Of a stretch of 56,731 nt of DNA, positions 8,326-17,927 are shown piece after piece. The notes beneath the pieces are model-generated. The model saw nothing but the letters and a program-made list of their open reading frames with translations. It did not search any database and was not told the origin of the DNA. The position numbers were made by a program, and so were the translations under genes. The DNA is from Paludibacteraceae bacterium (GTDB lineage Bacteria > Bacteroidota > Bacteroidia > Bacteroidales > Paludibacteraceae), in NCBI GenBank assembly GCA_024399615.1, contig JAKSNQ010000002.1, positions 1 to 56,731 on the forward strand, given 5' to 3'. Position 1 is the stretch's first letter; the number at the start of each line of letters is the position of its first letter.

Positions 8326-8342
8326 AAAAAATAGTAATTTTG
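8311..8342 (+). promoter_or_regulatory. Promoter of tsaD
   Basis: Plus strand: -33 box TTTG (8311-8314), 20-base spacer, -7 box TAATTTTG (8335-8342). The start is expected near 8348. The boxes interleave with the divergent waaA promoter, so the two polymerases should compete for the same DNA. Confidence 0.8.
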
Positions 8343-8393
8343 CGGCAAAAATGTGCGCAGTTCGCTAACTGGACTTTGCAAACCTGAGAAAAT

Positions 8394-9518
8394 ATGTCGA
8401 AAGAAACCATTTTATTAGCTATAGAATCGTCGTGTGATGACACGTCTGCGGCGGTGATTCGTGATGGCCTGTTGCTCAGCAATGTGACGGCCTCTCAGTC
8501 GGTACATGAGGAGTATGGTGGCGTGGTGCCGGAGTTGGCCAGCCGCGCACATCAGCAGAATATCGTTCCTGTGATAGATACGGCTCTCAAGCGTGCCGGT
8601 GTGGACAAGTCGGACCTGTCCGCAATCGCTTTCACTCGTGGTCCCGGACTGTTGGGTTCGCTGCTGGTGGGCACCTCTTTTGCCAAGGGCCTGGCGTTGG
8701 GCGTGGCTGCAGCCAAGGGAGATGCTCAGTCAAAGGCGTGTCCCCTGGTCGAAGTGAACCATCTGCAGGGGCACATCATGGCACATTTTGTAGAGCCTTC
8801 TCCAGAGATGGTGCGGGCGGGCATGATCAAGGGCATGACTGAGGAGCAGTTGCCTCTCAAGCATCCCTCTTTCCCGTTTTTGTGTCTGCTGGTCAGTGGC
8901 GGAAACAGCCAAATCGTGCTGGTCAAGAGCCATCATGAGATGGAGATTATCGGTCAGACCATAGACGATGCTGCCGGCGAAGCGTTTGACAAGTGCGCCA
9001 AAGTGCTGGGCTTGCCTTATCCCGGTGGCCCATGGATTGACAAACTGGCCAAAGAAGGTAATCCGGAAGCCTTTCAGTTTGCCAAGCCCAATATCGCGGG
9101 CTACAACTATTCGTTCTCCGGTCTGAAGACATCGTTTCTGTACACGCTTCGCGACCTGATGAAGGCAGAGAACTTGGATTCGATCGAAGCCCTTTGTGAC
9201 GCGCATCCTCACCTGCAAAAAGACCTGTGCGCATCGCTGCAGAAAACGGTTATCGACATCCTTATGAAAAAACTGCGAAAGGCGGCCAAAGACCTGAATA
9301 TCAATACGGTGGCAGTGGCCGGGGGCGTGAGCGCCAATAGCGGTTTGCGTCAGGCCTTTCTGGATTATGGCAAGCGTTACCATGCGCATGTGTTTATCCC
9401 ACCATTCTCGTTTACGACCGACAATGCCGCCATGATTGCGCAAGCCGGGTACTACAAGTTCCTAGCAGGTGAGTATTGTTCGCTGGACAAGGCACCCTTC
9501 GCCAAAACGACCATTTGA
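8394..9518 (+). CDS. tsaD: tRNA N6-adenosine threonylcarbamoyltransferase TsaD
   Basis: The product has 374 residues. TsaD, with TsaB and TsaE, moves the threonylcarbamoyl group onto A37 of ANN-decoding tRNAs. Visible are the N-terminal ESSCDDTSAAV phosphate-binding stretch, the metal-binding histidines of NHLQGH (His123 and His127), LLVSGGNSQ, and the ASKH fold's GGVSANSGLR near the C-terminus. It is about 30 residues longer than the usual 340, owing to insertions near residues 108-116 and 135-157 around the metal site. It leads a two-gene unit with the exosortase fusion 30 bases downstream. Confidence 0.96.
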   Translation: MSKETILLAIESSCDDTSAAVIRDGLLLSNVTASQSVHEEYGGVVPELASRAHQQNIVPVIDTALKRAGVDKSDLSAIAFTRGPGLLGSLLVGTSFAKGLALGVAAAKGDAQSKACPLVEVNHLQGHIMAHFVEPSPEMVRAGMIKGMTEEQLPLKHPSFPFLCLLVSGGNSQIVLVKSHHEMEIIGQTIDDAAGEAFDKCAKVLGLPYPGGPWIDKLAKEGNPEAFQFAKPNIAGYNYSFSGLKTSFLYTLRDLMKAENLDSIEALCDAHPHLQKDLCASLQKTVIDILMKKLRKAAKDLNINTVAVAGGVSANSGLRQAFLDYGKRYHAHVFIPPFSFTTDNAAMIAQAGYYKFLAGEYCSLDKAPFAKTTI

Positions 9519-9548
9519 TCGTTTCGGAGGTGACGAATGCTATAGACA

Positions 9549-11321
9549 ATGTCTTCTATGAAGAAAATACTCGGTCCATATTACGACATACTCTTATTTG
9601 CAGTATGTATGATGGCAGCCAATTATTTCTGGAAACTCACCATTGTGAGCGATGAGATAATCAGGGACGGCAATGCCGGAATGGTTCTGTTTCTGGGCAT
9701 GAACCTGTCGCCCCTCTTCAATGTCGTTGCCGAACATACCGCTTCGTTGGTGTCGGCTCTTCTGCAATGGACCCGCCATGATGTGCACTATCTGCCCCCC
9801 TATACAATCCGTTTTGACGCGGGATTTACGATGAATATCGTATGGGGGTGCACGGCTTTGAAACAGTCGTTTATCTGGTTGGTTATCATGCTGTTTGCCC
9901 GTGGAGTTCAGTGGCGTAAACTGTGGTTTATTCCTTTGGGTTGGCTGGTGATTTACCTTTTTAATGACCTGCGCATCTATTGTATAGGTCAGTTCTGCTC
10001 GGCTCACCCCGACATGTTCTCGTTCTGGCACGACTATTTTTTCAAGTACCTGTTTTATTTCATCATCTTCATGCTATGGGTGTGGTGGAACGAAAAATTG
10101 GGTAAAAAACATTCTGCTACTCCATCTGTTACGGCGAAACAAACAGTCGGGAATGTGGCTCTTGTTTGGGGAGTAACAAGTGCCATGGGCCTGTTGTTGG
10201 GCAGTTGCTCTCCTTCCGTCGAGCGGCAATTAGGCGACCTGACAGAGCGTGTTTTTGCCGGTCAGAACGAACCGGGAGCTGTGGTCTTGGTGCATGATGC
10301 CACGCACGATATATGTGTGTGTACGGGTGTGGCAGATATGGAGCAGGGCAGGCCTGTCAATAGGCAGACTCTTTTCAATATCGCCTCCTGTTCCAAGCAG
10401 TTTACCGCCGTGTCGGTACTGCAACTGGTCGCCGCCGGTAAGGTTTGTCTGAATGCTCCGATAGCAGATTATTTCCCCGAATATACGCATCCGTTGTGGC
10501 AGAAAGTGACCATAGCACATCTGCTTTCTCACTCGTCCGGCATCCCTGATGCACGTGATTATCTGCCTCGTGAGAAGAAGGTGTATGGCGACGAGGAACT
10601 CGCTACGGAATATATGCAATGGGTGGATTCTCTGCATTTTGAACCCGGCACGGCGTATGAGTATATCAATCCTACGTTTGTACTACTGGGCCAACTGGTG
10701 GAACGTGTCAGTGGCGAACCATACACCGAGTACGTGTATCGTCATGTGCTGCAGCCGGCCGGTATGCTTCACTCAACGTTTTTTGATCCGGCCAATCCCA
10801 TCTTTGATGGCCATGCGCCGCAAGGTGCGAACACGTCGCATGGCTACGAGTATGCCGACGTAAGCGAAATGCCGGAGGAGCGACCGGCTTCTGTTGAGGC
10901 CGATATGCCCAAACAGTGGTATGAGTACGACTATGGTGAAGAAACCTTTTTTGCGACGCGTCCCGATGGCGGTCTGTACAGTTCAGCAGAAGACCTTCTG
11001 CGATGGGAGAACTATCTGCAGGCGCAAATGGCAGATACCACCTGTTTGGCTCGGTTGTTGCAGGATGCGATGCGTCCACATACCTGTGTGACAGGCAGCG
11101 TATGGAGCGATTATCAGAATCGTGAGGATACGTGGTATGGTTATGGTTGGTTTGTGGAACCGGAAAAAGGTTGCATTTATCACACGGGTGACAACGGGGG
11201 TTACAAGATATTGATAGCACGTTATCCTAAGAATGATGGTCTGCTAATTGTCTTGGCCAATCGTGCCGATTGGGATCGATATGCGTTCCAGACCCAAGTG
11301 GAAAAACTGATGGGTTGGTGA
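9549..11321 (+). CDS. Exosortase-family membrane protein fused to a serine beta-lactamase-fold hydrolase
   Basis: The product has 590 residues in two parts. Residues 1-182 are a multi-helix membrane domain with the exosortase/archaeosortase triad: Cys101 in WGCTALKQ, Arg142 in FNDLRIY and His161 in FWHDYF. Residues about 225-590 are a serine hydrolase of the class C beta-lactamase/PBP fold: SxxK at Ser280-Lys283 (SCSK), YxN at Tyr372-Asn374 (YIN), HTG at 545-547. Between them, residues about 202-220 form a hydrophobic stretch ending LLLGSC, which looks like a retained lipoprotein signal. Exosortases cut and re-attach C-terminal sorting signals of surface proteins; the hydrolase part would lie outside the cytoplasmic membrane. 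No sorting substrate is visible nearby. Whether the protein is cleaved into two parts is not known. Confidence 0.82.
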   Translation: MSSMKKILGPYYDILLFAVCMMAANYFWKLTIVSDEIIRDGNAGMVLFLGMNLSPLFNVVAEHTASLVSALLQWTRHDVHYLPPYTIRFDAGFTMNIVWGCTALKQSFIWLVIMLFARGVQWRKLWFIPLGWLVIYLFNDLRIYCIGQFCSAHPDMFSFWHDYFFKYLFYFIIFMLWVWWNEKLGKKHSATPSVTAKQTVGNVALVWGVTSAMGLLLGSCSPSVERQLGDLTERVFAGQNEPGAVVLVHDATHDICVCTGVADMEQGRPVNRQTLFNIASCSKQFTAVSVLQLVAAGKVCLNAPIADYFPEYTHPLWQKVTIAHLLSHSSGIPDARDYLPREKKVYGDEELATEYMQWVDSLHFEPGTAYEYINPTFVLLGQLVERVSGEPYTEYVYRHVLQPAGMLHSTFFDPANPIFDGHAPQGANTSHGYEYADVSEMPEERPASVEADMPKQWYEYDYGEETFFATRPDGGLYSSAEDLLRWENYLQAQMADTTCLARLLQDAMRPHTCVTGSVWSDYQNREDTWYGYGWFVEPEKGCIYHTGDNGGYKILIARYPKNDGLLIVLANRADWDRYAFQTQVEKLMGW

Positions 11322-11362
11322 GTCGTTACGGCGTCACAGGCATCTGTCATCTATAAAAAAAA

Positions 11363-11396
11363 GCGTGCTCGGGAGGATTGAAACCATCGAGCACGC
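11363..11396. terminator. Bidirectional terminator between the fusion gene and ypfJ
   Basis: Arms gcgtgctcg (11363-11371) and cgagcacgc (11388-11396) pair perfectly. An A-run precedes and a T-run follows, so it can end transcripts from both the plus-strand fusion gene and the minus-strand metallopeptidase. Confidence 0.85.
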
Positions 11397-11423
11397 TGTT
11401 TTTATACGCAGTTTTCGCTTGTG

Positions 11424-12302
11424 TTATCGCAAGAAATCGCCATATTTAGGCGAGAAGGAGTCTCCTTTACTGAGGTCACCTGTGGTGAGACCTTTTTTCA
11501 ACCAATGGTGACGCCACTCAGAACGTCCATGGTTGAAACTCTCAGGCACCTCGTACCCTTGCGCTTTTTTCTGCAGGTAGTCATCGCCGATTTTCATCGC
11601 CGCATTCAGGGCCTCGTCGATGTCACCATCTTCGATCGAGCCGAACATCTTGTTGTCGTGGTATGCCCACACGCCGGCATAGAAGTCGGCTTGTAACTCG
11701 AGTCGCACGCTGATCTGGTTGGCCTGCGTTTGGCTGACACGTGACATCTGATTGTGGGCTTGGCTGAGCGTACCCAGCAGGTACTGCACGTGGTGTCCTA
11801 CCTCGTGTGCGATGACGTAGGCATATGCGAAATCGCCATCTGCGCCCAATGTTTTGCGCATGTTCTTGAAGAAAGTGAGGTCGATATATACCTTCTGGTC
11901 AGCGGAACAGTAGAATGGACCGGTTTGAGCCGTAGCTCCGCCGCAACCAGACTGTACGCTACCGCTAAACAGGACCAGGCCCGGCGCCTGATATTCTCCC
12001 CAACCATTCTCACGGAACAGTTTGGTCCATACGTCCTCGGTACCCGCCAGGATTTGCTTGGAGAAATGTGCCAGTTCGTCGGTATCGGAAGTGTCGATGG
12101 AACTGTCAACAGCCGTTGTTTGCTGTTGTGCCATCTGGCTGCCTACATTGTTGATAACGTCTCCCAGGTCACCGCCTGTGAGGAATGTGAAGAGAGCTAT
12201 GATCAAGATGCCGCCGATGCCACCTATACCAGCCTTGGCACCACCTGACATTCTGCGGCGATCATCTACGTTGTTGCTTTCTCGTCGTCCGGTTAGATTC
12301 AT
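11424..12302 (-). CDS. ypfJ: YpfJ-family neutral zinc metallopeptidase
   Basis: The product has 292 residues. The N-terminus is basic and short, followed by one membrane helix (about residues 24-42), so the catalytic domain is membrane-tethered. The zinc motif is HEVGHH (His166, Glu167, His170), followed by the family's VQYLLG stretch and a downstream RLELQADFYAGVWA segment that supplies the third ligand region. The physiological substrate of this family is not settled. It lies alone, facing the exosortase fusion and separated from frdB by a terminator. Confidence 0.88.
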   Translation of the reverse strand: MNLTGRRESNNVDDRRRMSGGAKAGIGGIGGILIIALFTFLTGGDLGDVINNVGSQMAQQQTTAVDSSIDTSDTDELAHFSKQILAGTEDVWTKLFRENGWGEYQAPGLVLFSGSVQSGCGGATAQTGPFYCSADQKVYIDLTFFKNMRKTLGADGDFAYAYVIAHEVGHHVQYLLGTLSQAHNQMSRVSQTQANQISVRLELQADFYAGVWAYHDNKMFGSIEDGDIDEALNAAMKIGDDYLQKKAQGYEVPESFNHGRSEWRHHWLKKGLTTGDLSKGDSFSPKYGDFLR

Positions 12303-12335
12303 AATCTTGATTTTCTATGTGAAGGATAAAAAACA

Positions 12336-12366
12336 AATGCCCCGGAGCGTGATACCCCAGGGCATT
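12336..12366 (-). terminator. Terminator of frdCAB
   Basis: Arms aatgccc (12336-12342) and gggcatt (12360-12366) pair; on the minus strand they are followed by a T-rich tract (complement of 12327-12335). It lies 15 bases after the frdB stop. Confidence 0.75.
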
Positions 12367-12381
12367 GTCGTGTGTTGTTTA

Positions 12382-13137
12382 TCAGTCTTGGAACTTGGCG
12401 CAGATGAACTCGCGGTTGAGGCGAGCGATGTTTGCCAACGAAACAGACTTAGGGCACTCGGCAGCGCATGCGCCTGTGTTGGTACAGTTACCGAAACCGA
12501 GTTCGTCCATCTTAGCAACCATTGCCTTAGCGCGGCGTGCAGCTTCCACCTTGCCCTGTGGCAGGAGAGCGAGCTGGCTCACCTTAGCAGAGACGAAGAG
12601 CATGGCAGAACCGTTCTTACATGCAGCGGCACAAGCGCCGCAACCGATACATGAAGCAGCGTCCATTGCTTCGTCGGCTACCGGCTTAGGAATAGCAATA
12701 GAGTTTGCGTCAGGTACACCGCCGGTGTTAACAGATACGAAGCCACCAGCCTGCATGATCTTGTCGTAAGCACCACGATCCACCATGAGGTCCTTGATTA
12801 CAGGGAATGCACGGCTACGCCATGGTTCGATGGTGATGGTTTCGCCATCGTGGAACTTGCGCATGTGCAACTGGCAAGTGGTGATAGCCTGGTCAGGTCC
12901 ATGTGGGTGACCATTTACGTAGAGCGAGCACATACCGCAGATACCCTCGCGGCAGTCGTGGTCGAATGCGATAGGGTCCTTCTTCTCGGAAATCAGTTGC
13001 TCGTTGAGAATATCTATCATCTCCAGGAATGATGCACCCTGGAAGACGTTCTTTAGTTCGTAAGTCTCAAAATGACCTTGAGCCTTAGGTCCAGCCTGAC
13101 GCCAAACCTTAACCTTAATATTTATGTGTTGATCCAT
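12382..13137 (-). CDS. frdB: Fumarate reductase/succinate dehydrogenase iron-sulfur subunit
   Basis: The product has 251 residues and carries electrons between the flavin and quinone sites. The [2Fe-2S] ligands lie in [15 protein letters not shown] near residue 60. The C-terminal domain holds the [11 protein letters not shown] cluster and later [11 protein letters not shown], ligands of the [4Fe-4S] and [3Fe-4S] centres. It faces the cytosol. Last gene of the frdCAB operon, 54 bases after frdA. In anaerobic Bacteroidales this complex normally runs as menaquinol:fumarate reductase; direction cannot be proven from sequence. Confidence 0.95.
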   Translation of the reverse strand: MDQHINIKVKVWRQAGPKAQGHFETYELKNVFQGASFLEMIDILNEQLISEKKDPIAFDHDCREGICGMCSLYVNGHPHGPDQAITTCQLHMRKFHDGETITIEPWRSRAFPVIKDLMVDRGAYDKIMQAGGFVSVNTGGVPDANSIAIPKPVADEAMDAASCIGCGACAAACKNGSAMLFVSAKVSQLALLPQGKVEAARRAKAMVAKMDELGFGNCTNTGACAAECPKSVSLANIARLNREFICAKFQD

Positions 13138-13191
13138 TGTTTCTTAAGTTTATTCGAAGTGTCGATATCTCGATAATTCGATGATTTGACA

Positions 13192-15165
13192 TTAAGCTTT
13201 ATAGTTACGTGTTTTACGTTCGGTGAACTCGTAGTCGAGAGGCTCCTTGACGAGCTCAGGCTCGTTGCCTTCGCCCATGAACTTCCAGCAACCTACGTAT
13301 GAGAACTTCTCGTCCTGACGAAGTGCCTCACCATCTGGGGTCTGGTACTCCTCACGGAAGTGACCACCACATGACTCCTCGCGATGCAGAGCATCGACAG
13401 CCATGAGTCGACCAATCTCGATGAAGTCAGCCAAACGGAGTGCTTTCTCGAGTTCGTTGTTGAGAGCATCTGCCTGACCAGGGATGAAGACGTTGCTCCA
13501 GAATTCTTTCTTAATCTCGTCGATCTTCTTGATGGCGGTCTTGAGGCCTTCAGCCGTACGACCCATACCAACGAAGTCCCACATGATCAGACCCAACTCC
13601 TTGTGGATGGAATCAACAGAACGCTTGCCCTGGATCTTCATCAACTTGGCAATCTTCTCCTCGACAGCCTTCTCTGCAGCTGCGAACTCAGGCAGTTCGG
13701 TGGACATGCGAGGTACAGAAATCTGGTCAGCGAGGTAGTTCTGGATGGTGTAAGGCAATACGAAGTAGCCATCAGCCAAACCTTGCATCAGCGCAGAAGC
13801 ACCCAGACGGTTTGCACCGTGATCAGAGAAGTTCGCCTCACCGATGCAGAACAAGCCCTTAACAGAGGTCTGCAATTCGTAGTCAACCCAGATACCACCC
13901 ATGGTGTAGTGGATAGCAGGGAAGATCATCATTGGGTTCTCGTATGGATTCTCGTCAACAATCTTCTCGTACATCTGGAAGAGGTTGCCATATTTCTGTG
14001 CAACTACGTCCTTGCCCAGACGCTGGATAGCATCAGAGAAGTCGAGGAATACCGCCAAACCGGTGTTGTTTACGCCGAAACCGGCATCGCAACGCTCCTT
14101 GGCAGCACGTGATGCTACGTCACGAGGAACGAGGTTACCGAATGCAGGATAACGACGCTCCAAGTAGTAGTCACGATCCTCTTCCGGAATATCACGGCCT
14201 TTGATTTCACCTGCTTGGAGTTTCTTGGCATCCTCCAGTTTCTTTGGTACCCAGATACGACCGTCGTTACGGAGAGACTCTGACATCAGGGTCAGCTTAG
14301 ACTGGAAGTCGCCGTGCTTAGGAATACAGGTTGGGTGAATCTGTGCATAGCATGGGTTAGCGAAGTACGCACCATGACGGTACATCTGCATAGCAGCAGA
14401 ACCGTTAGATGCCATAGCGTTGGTAGAGAGGAAGAAGGTGTTACCGTAACCGCCGGTACCTACAACGACTGCGTGAGCGAAGAAACGCTCGATACGACCG
14501 GTCACGAGGTTGCGAGCGATGATACCACGAGCGCGCTCGGTGCCGTCTGCGTCCTTGATCATGACGATGTCCAGCATCTCGTAGCGGGTGTACATCTTCA
14601 CTTTGCCCTTACCAATCTGGCGAGAGAGTGCAGAGTATGCGCCCAAGAGGAGCTGCTGGCCGGTCTGACCCTTTGCATAGAACGTACGAGAAACCTGTGC
14701 GCCACCGAATGAACGGTTGTCGAGCAAGCCGCCGTATTCGCGAGCGAAAGGTACGCCCTGTGCTACACACTGGTCGATGATGCTATTTGACACCTCTGCC
14801 AAACGGTATACGTTTGCCTCACGAGCACGGTAGTCACCACCCTTGATGGTGTCGTAGTACAAGCGGTAAACAGAGTCACCATCGTTCTGATAGTTCTTGG
14901 CTGCATTGATACCACCCTGTGCGGCGATAGAGTGTGCACGACGTGGTGAGTCCTGGATGCAGAAGTTGAGTACGTTGAAGCCCATCTCGGCCAAACTTGC
15001 AGCTGCTGAAGCACCTGCCAAACCTGTACCTACTACGATAACGTCCAGCTTACGTTTGTTGGCTGGATTTACCAGTTTCTGATGGTCTTTGTAGTTAGTC
15101 CATTTTTTCTCAAGTGGACCCTGAGGGATCTTCGCCATTTCAGGCGTAATGATATTGTTTGCCAT
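13192..15165 (-). CDS. frdA: Fumarate reductase/succinate dehydrogenase flavoprotein subunit
   Basis: The product has 657 residues, the size of the large flavoprotein of Wolinella- and Bacteroides-type complexes. It contains the FAD-binding [19 protein letters not shown] at the start, the histidine for covalent flavin in [10 protein letters not shown], and the active-site stretch HPTCIP with a later [17 protein letters not shown]. It reduces fumarate to succinate (or the reverse) on the cytosolic side of the membrane. It is the middle gene of frdCAB, with gaps of 54 bases on both sides and no internal promoter visible. Confidence 0.96.
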   Translation of the reverse strand: MANNIITPEMAKIPQGPLEKKWTNYKDHQKLVNPANKRKLDVIVVGTGLAGASAAASLAEMGFNVLNFCIQDSPRRAHSIAAQGGINAAKNYQNDGDSVYRLYYDTIKGGDYRAREANVYRLAEVSNSIIDQCVAQGVPFAREYGGLLDNRSFGGAQVSRTFYAKGQTGQQLLLGAYSALSRQIGKGKVKMYTRYEMLDIVMIKDADGTERARGIIARNLVTGRIERFFAHAVVVGTGGYGNTFFLSTNAMASNGSAAMQMYRHGAYFANPCYAQIHPTCIPKHGDFQSKLTLMSESLRNDGRIWVPKKLEDAKKLQAGEIKGRDIPEEDRDYYLERRYPAFGNLVPRDVASRAAKERCDAGFGVNNTGLAVFLDFSDAIQRLGKDVVAQKYGNLFQMYEKIVDENPYENPMMIFPAIHYTMGGIWVDYELQTSVKGLFCIGEANFSDHGANRLGASALMQGLADGYFVLPYTIQNYLADQISVPRMSTELPEFAAAEKAVEEKIAKLMKIQGKRSVDSIHKELGLIMWDFVGMGRTAEGLKTAIKKIDEIKKEFWSNVFIPGQADALNNELEKALRLADFIEIGRLMAVDALHREESCGGHFREEYQTPDGEALRQDEKFSYVGCWKFMGEGNEPELVKEPLDYEFTERKTRNYKA

Positions 15166-15219
15166 ATCTTTATCTTTTGTTTTTCAGTTTCTTATAAGAT
15201 AGCATCCAGCATCTCCTAT

Positions 15220-15957
15220 TTAGCAATGTATGCCACAGAAGACAGCCAAATAGTAAACCGGTACCGCAGCAAAGAGCAAAACGATTAAGCTGGCAAAAAC
15301 GCAGCTGATCACCTTGATACGGTTGAACCAAATTAGGTTGTTAAAGCCCATGGTGTGAAGTGCAGACCAGATACCGTGAGTAAGGTGGAACCAGATAGCT
15401 GCCAACCAAACGAGATAGAGTGCGCAGTAAACGGGGTGAGACCAAGATGGCATGGTGAGCATCGAAGAATCGAAGTTGTCTGCGGTAACCACACCGGAGA
15501 AGAGGTACTTCACATAAGCAGCACCATTTTGTGGGTCGAATGCACCAGTGTGAAGGCCAGTCAACTCTGCGAACTGCATCTTGAACCAGAAATTGTAGAG
15601 GTGCAGGCAGAGGAACCCGAGTACTACAAAGCCGAGAGCAAGCATGTTCTTTGAGTTCCAATCCACACCCCATACTTTGGCGGTCTCTTCATAACGAGAG
15701 GTACCGCGTGCAGCACGGTTTTGGAAAGTAAGCCAAAGTGCATAGCAGAAGTGAATCAGTACCAGCGCTGCCAAACCCATGGTACCCACCAGGGCATACC
15801 AGTTAGCACCCAACATTTCACAAATCCAGTTGTAACCGCTCTCGGACAGGATGAGCACGAAGTTCATGCTGGCGTGGAAGAGAAGGAACAACACTAGGGC
15901 CATACCTGTGATAGACATCACAAACTTACGGCCAATAGAAGAATTGAATAACCACAT
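15220..15957 (-). CDS. frdC: Fumarate reductase/succinate dehydrogenase cytochrome b subunit
   Basis: The product has 245 residues with five membrane helices, the single-anchor, dihaem-type subunit of this complex class. Candidate haem-ligand histidines lie in LLFHASMN (helix I), LVLIHFCYA (helix II), LCLHLYNF (helix III) and WFHLTHGIWSALH (helix IV). It binds menaquinone/menaquinol and anchors FrdA and FrdB. First gene of frdCAB, with a promoter at 16072-16103 and a leader of about 109 bases. Confidence 0.93.
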   Translation of the reverse strand: MWLFNSSIGRKFVMSITGMALVLFLLFHASMNFVLILSESGYNWICEMLGANWYALVGTMGLAALVLIHFCYALWLTFQNRAARGTSRYEETAKVWGVDWNSKNMLALGFVVLGFLCLHLYNFWFKMQFAELTGLHTGAFDPQNGAAYVKYLFSGVVTADNFDSSMLTMPSWSHPVYCALYLVWLAAIWFHLTHGIWSALHTMGFNNLIWFNRIKVISCVFASLIVLLFAAVPVYYLAVFCGIHC

Positions 15958-16071
15958 AAGTTTTTTTTGTTTTTTATTTGTTTATAGATGTAATAATTTT
16001 CGACGCTATTTTTGCCTGCGCGCGATGAAGTTCTGCGAAACGACGAGAACTCGCGCGAGTATAATCGGGTG

Positions 16072-16103
16072 CAAAATTAGTAAAAAAAAATGGATTGCAC
16101 AAC
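16072..16103 (-). promoter_or_regulatory. Promoter of frdCAB
   Basis: Minus strand: -7 box TAATTTTG (16072-16079), 20-base spacer, -33 box with TTG (16100-16102). The start is expected near 16066. The leader contains the 12-base palindrome actcgcgcgagt (16049-16060), which could form a hairpin or protein site right at the start of the transcript. Confidence 0.7.
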
Positions 16104-16160
16104 AAATCGGGCGCTTTTTTAAATAATAAGGTGTATTTTTGCTGAAAAAAACTGCTAAAT

Positions 16161-16192
16161 CTTGCATATGTGCCAAAGTTTGTGTAACTTTG
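16161..16192 (+). promoter_or_regulatory. Promoter of porQ
   Basis: Plus strand: -33 box CTTG (16161-16164), 20-base spacer, -7 box TAACTTTG (16185-16192). The start of transcription should be near 16198. This decides the start of porQ: any start codon before 16198 would lie outside the message. Confidence 0.75.
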
Positions 16193-16218
16193 CAGAAATT
16201 TATAAATTGGCGAAGAAG

Positions 16219-17238
16219 GTGCATTTAAAACGATTGATACTATTTATGGGCCTGATGGCGGTAACATCAGGGCTGTATGCTCAGGCAGGGAGAAGCGTGT
16301 TTGCGTTTCTCGACTTGCCCTATTCGGCGCGACTGAATGCGCTGGGTGGGGCCAACGTTAGTTTAGGCAACGATCACGAAGTGACGGCGGCGCTCAATAA
16401 TCCGGCCCTCCTGTCGGCCGCTACGCAAAACATGCTGCAGTTGGGCTATGCAAACTATGGCGCTGCGATGAACTTTGCGCAGGTGGCCTATGGTCATAAC
16501 TGGGGCGATAACTATTTCGCCGTGGCGTTGCATTACCTTGATTATGGGCAGTTTCAATATGCGGATCCATATGGAAATATGCAGCAGGGGCAGACCTTCT
16601 CGGCTCGCGATGCCATGCTGGACATCATTTATAGTCGCCAGTTGGGTCCGTTGTTCCGTGTGGGGGCCTCGCTCAAACCTGTTTTCTCGTCTTACGAGAC
16701 ATATACCTCCTTTGCTTTGGGAGCGGATGTGGGTGGCTATTTTGCCTTGCCCGACTCTACGCTGCAGATAGGTTTGACGCTGCAAAACATAGGTTGGCAA
16801 CTCAAGGGATTCTATACGGATCTGTATGGTCAGCAGTTGTACATGATGCCGCTGAATCTTCAATTGGGTTTGTCATATAAGTTGCCACATGCTCCCCTTC
16901 GATTCTCGATGACCATCCATAATCTCCAGCGTTGGGACCTGAATTATTACCAACCCAATGCCCAGCCTGCCACGTGGTATGACATGCTGTTCCGTCACAC
17001 GGTGTGGGCCATCGATATTCTTCCCAAGAAAGATATTTTTTGGCTGACTGTCTCGTATAATCACCGTCGTCGCATGGAAATGCAACTGGTTGACCAGCGT
17101 TCTATGGCGGGATTTGCGATAGGCGCAGGTTTGAATATTAAGATGGTCAGACTGGGCTTTGCGATGTCGCAATACACTCGCGGAAACTTCACGTATCAGG
17201 CCTCATTCTCATTGAACATCAACGACTTACTGAAATGA
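16219..17238 (+). CDS. porQ: Type IX secretion system protein PorQ
   Basis: The product has 339 residues from a GTG start at 16219, chosen because the promoter rules out upstream starts, a purine-rich GAAGAAG precedes it, and the result is a proper signal peptide (LILFMGLMAVTSGLYAQ). After the signal comes the family's FAFLDLPYSARLNALGG motif followed by NPALLS, then repeated amphipathic strands of an outer-membrane barrel. PorQ is an accessory of the type IX secretion system that exports surface proteins through the outer membrane in Bacteroidota, acting with the attachment proteins that trim and anchor cargo. It overlaps cmk by four bases (ATGA). No other secretion genes are in the window. 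Confidence 0.87.
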   Translation: MHLKRLILFMGLMAVTSGLYAQAGRSVFAFLDLPYSARLNALGGANVSLGNDHEVTAALNNPALLSAATQNMLQLGYANYGAAMNFAQVAYGHNWGDNYFAVALHYLDYGQFQYADPYGNMQQGQTFSARDAMLDIIYSRQLGPLFRVGASLKPVFSSYETYTSFALGADVGGYFALPDSTLQIGLTLQNIGWQLKGFYTDLYGQQLYMMPLNLQLGLSYKLPHAPLRFSMTIHNLQRWDLNYYQPNAQPATWYDMLFRHTVWAIDILPKKDIFWLTVSYNHRRRMEMQLVDQRSMAGFAIGAGLNIKMVRLGFAMSQYTRGNFTYQASFSLNINDLLK

Positions 17239-17927
17239 ACAAAATAATCGTAGCCATTGACGGCTACTCATCTTGTGGCAAGTCCACTATCGCAAAAGCG
17301 TTGGCCAAGAAGGCCGGCTATAAATATGTTGACACGGGTGCGATGTATCGTGCTGTGGGGTTGTGGCTAATCCAACATGCAGCCGAGGCGATGCCTGACA
17401 ATCAGATTTGCGAATCGTATCTGCAGGAGCATATCGATGAACTCTGCATTTCGTTTGCGCTTCAGCCTGATGGCACACAACATACGACGCTCAATGGCAC
17501 AGATGTCGAAGCTCAGATTCGTACGCTGGAGGTGGGCAACATGGCTTCGCGTGTGTCGGCTATCGGCTTTGTGCGTCGTGCGATGGTTGCACAGCAACAG
17601 GCCATGGGAGCCGAGGGGGGCATCGTGATGGATGGTCGCGACATTGGTACGGTCGTTTTTCCTAATGCCGAACTCAAACTGTTTCTCACCGCCTCACCTC
17701 AGATACGTGCTGAACGGCGCTATAAGGAACTGATTGACAAAGGAGAAACGCCCAATTTTGAAGAGGTATTGGCCGATGTGAATGACCGTGACTACCGCGA
17801 TACCCATCGTGCAGAGTCTCCTCTGCGTCAGGCCGAGGATGCCGTCGTTGTGGACAATTCTTACCTCACTCGTGAGGAACAGATGGTAGAGGTGGAGCGT
17901 ATCTTTAATGAGCGTCTAAATGGTTGA
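17235..17927 (+). CDS. cmk: Cytidylate kinase
   Basis: The product has 230 residues. It phosphorylates CMP and dCMP with ATP in the cytosol. The P-loop is DGYSSCGKST near residue 9; the CMP-binding insert region and the VMDGRDIGTVVFP motif with downstream RAERRYKEL follow the family pattern. The start overlaps the porQ stop by four bases and the end overlaps ispH by eight bases, so porQ, cmk and ispH are probably translated from one message. Confidence 0.96.
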   Translation: MNKIIVAIDGYSSCGKSTIAKALAKKAGYKYVDTGAMYRAVGLWLIQHAAEAMPDNQICESYLQEHIDELCISFALQPDGTQHTTLNGTDVEAQIRTLEVGNMASRVSAIGFVRRAMVAQQQAMGAEGGIVMDGRDIGTVVFPNAELKLFLTASPQIRAERRYKELIDKGETPNFEEVLADVNDRDYRDTHRAESPLRQAEDAVVVDNSYLTREEQMVEVERIFNERLNG

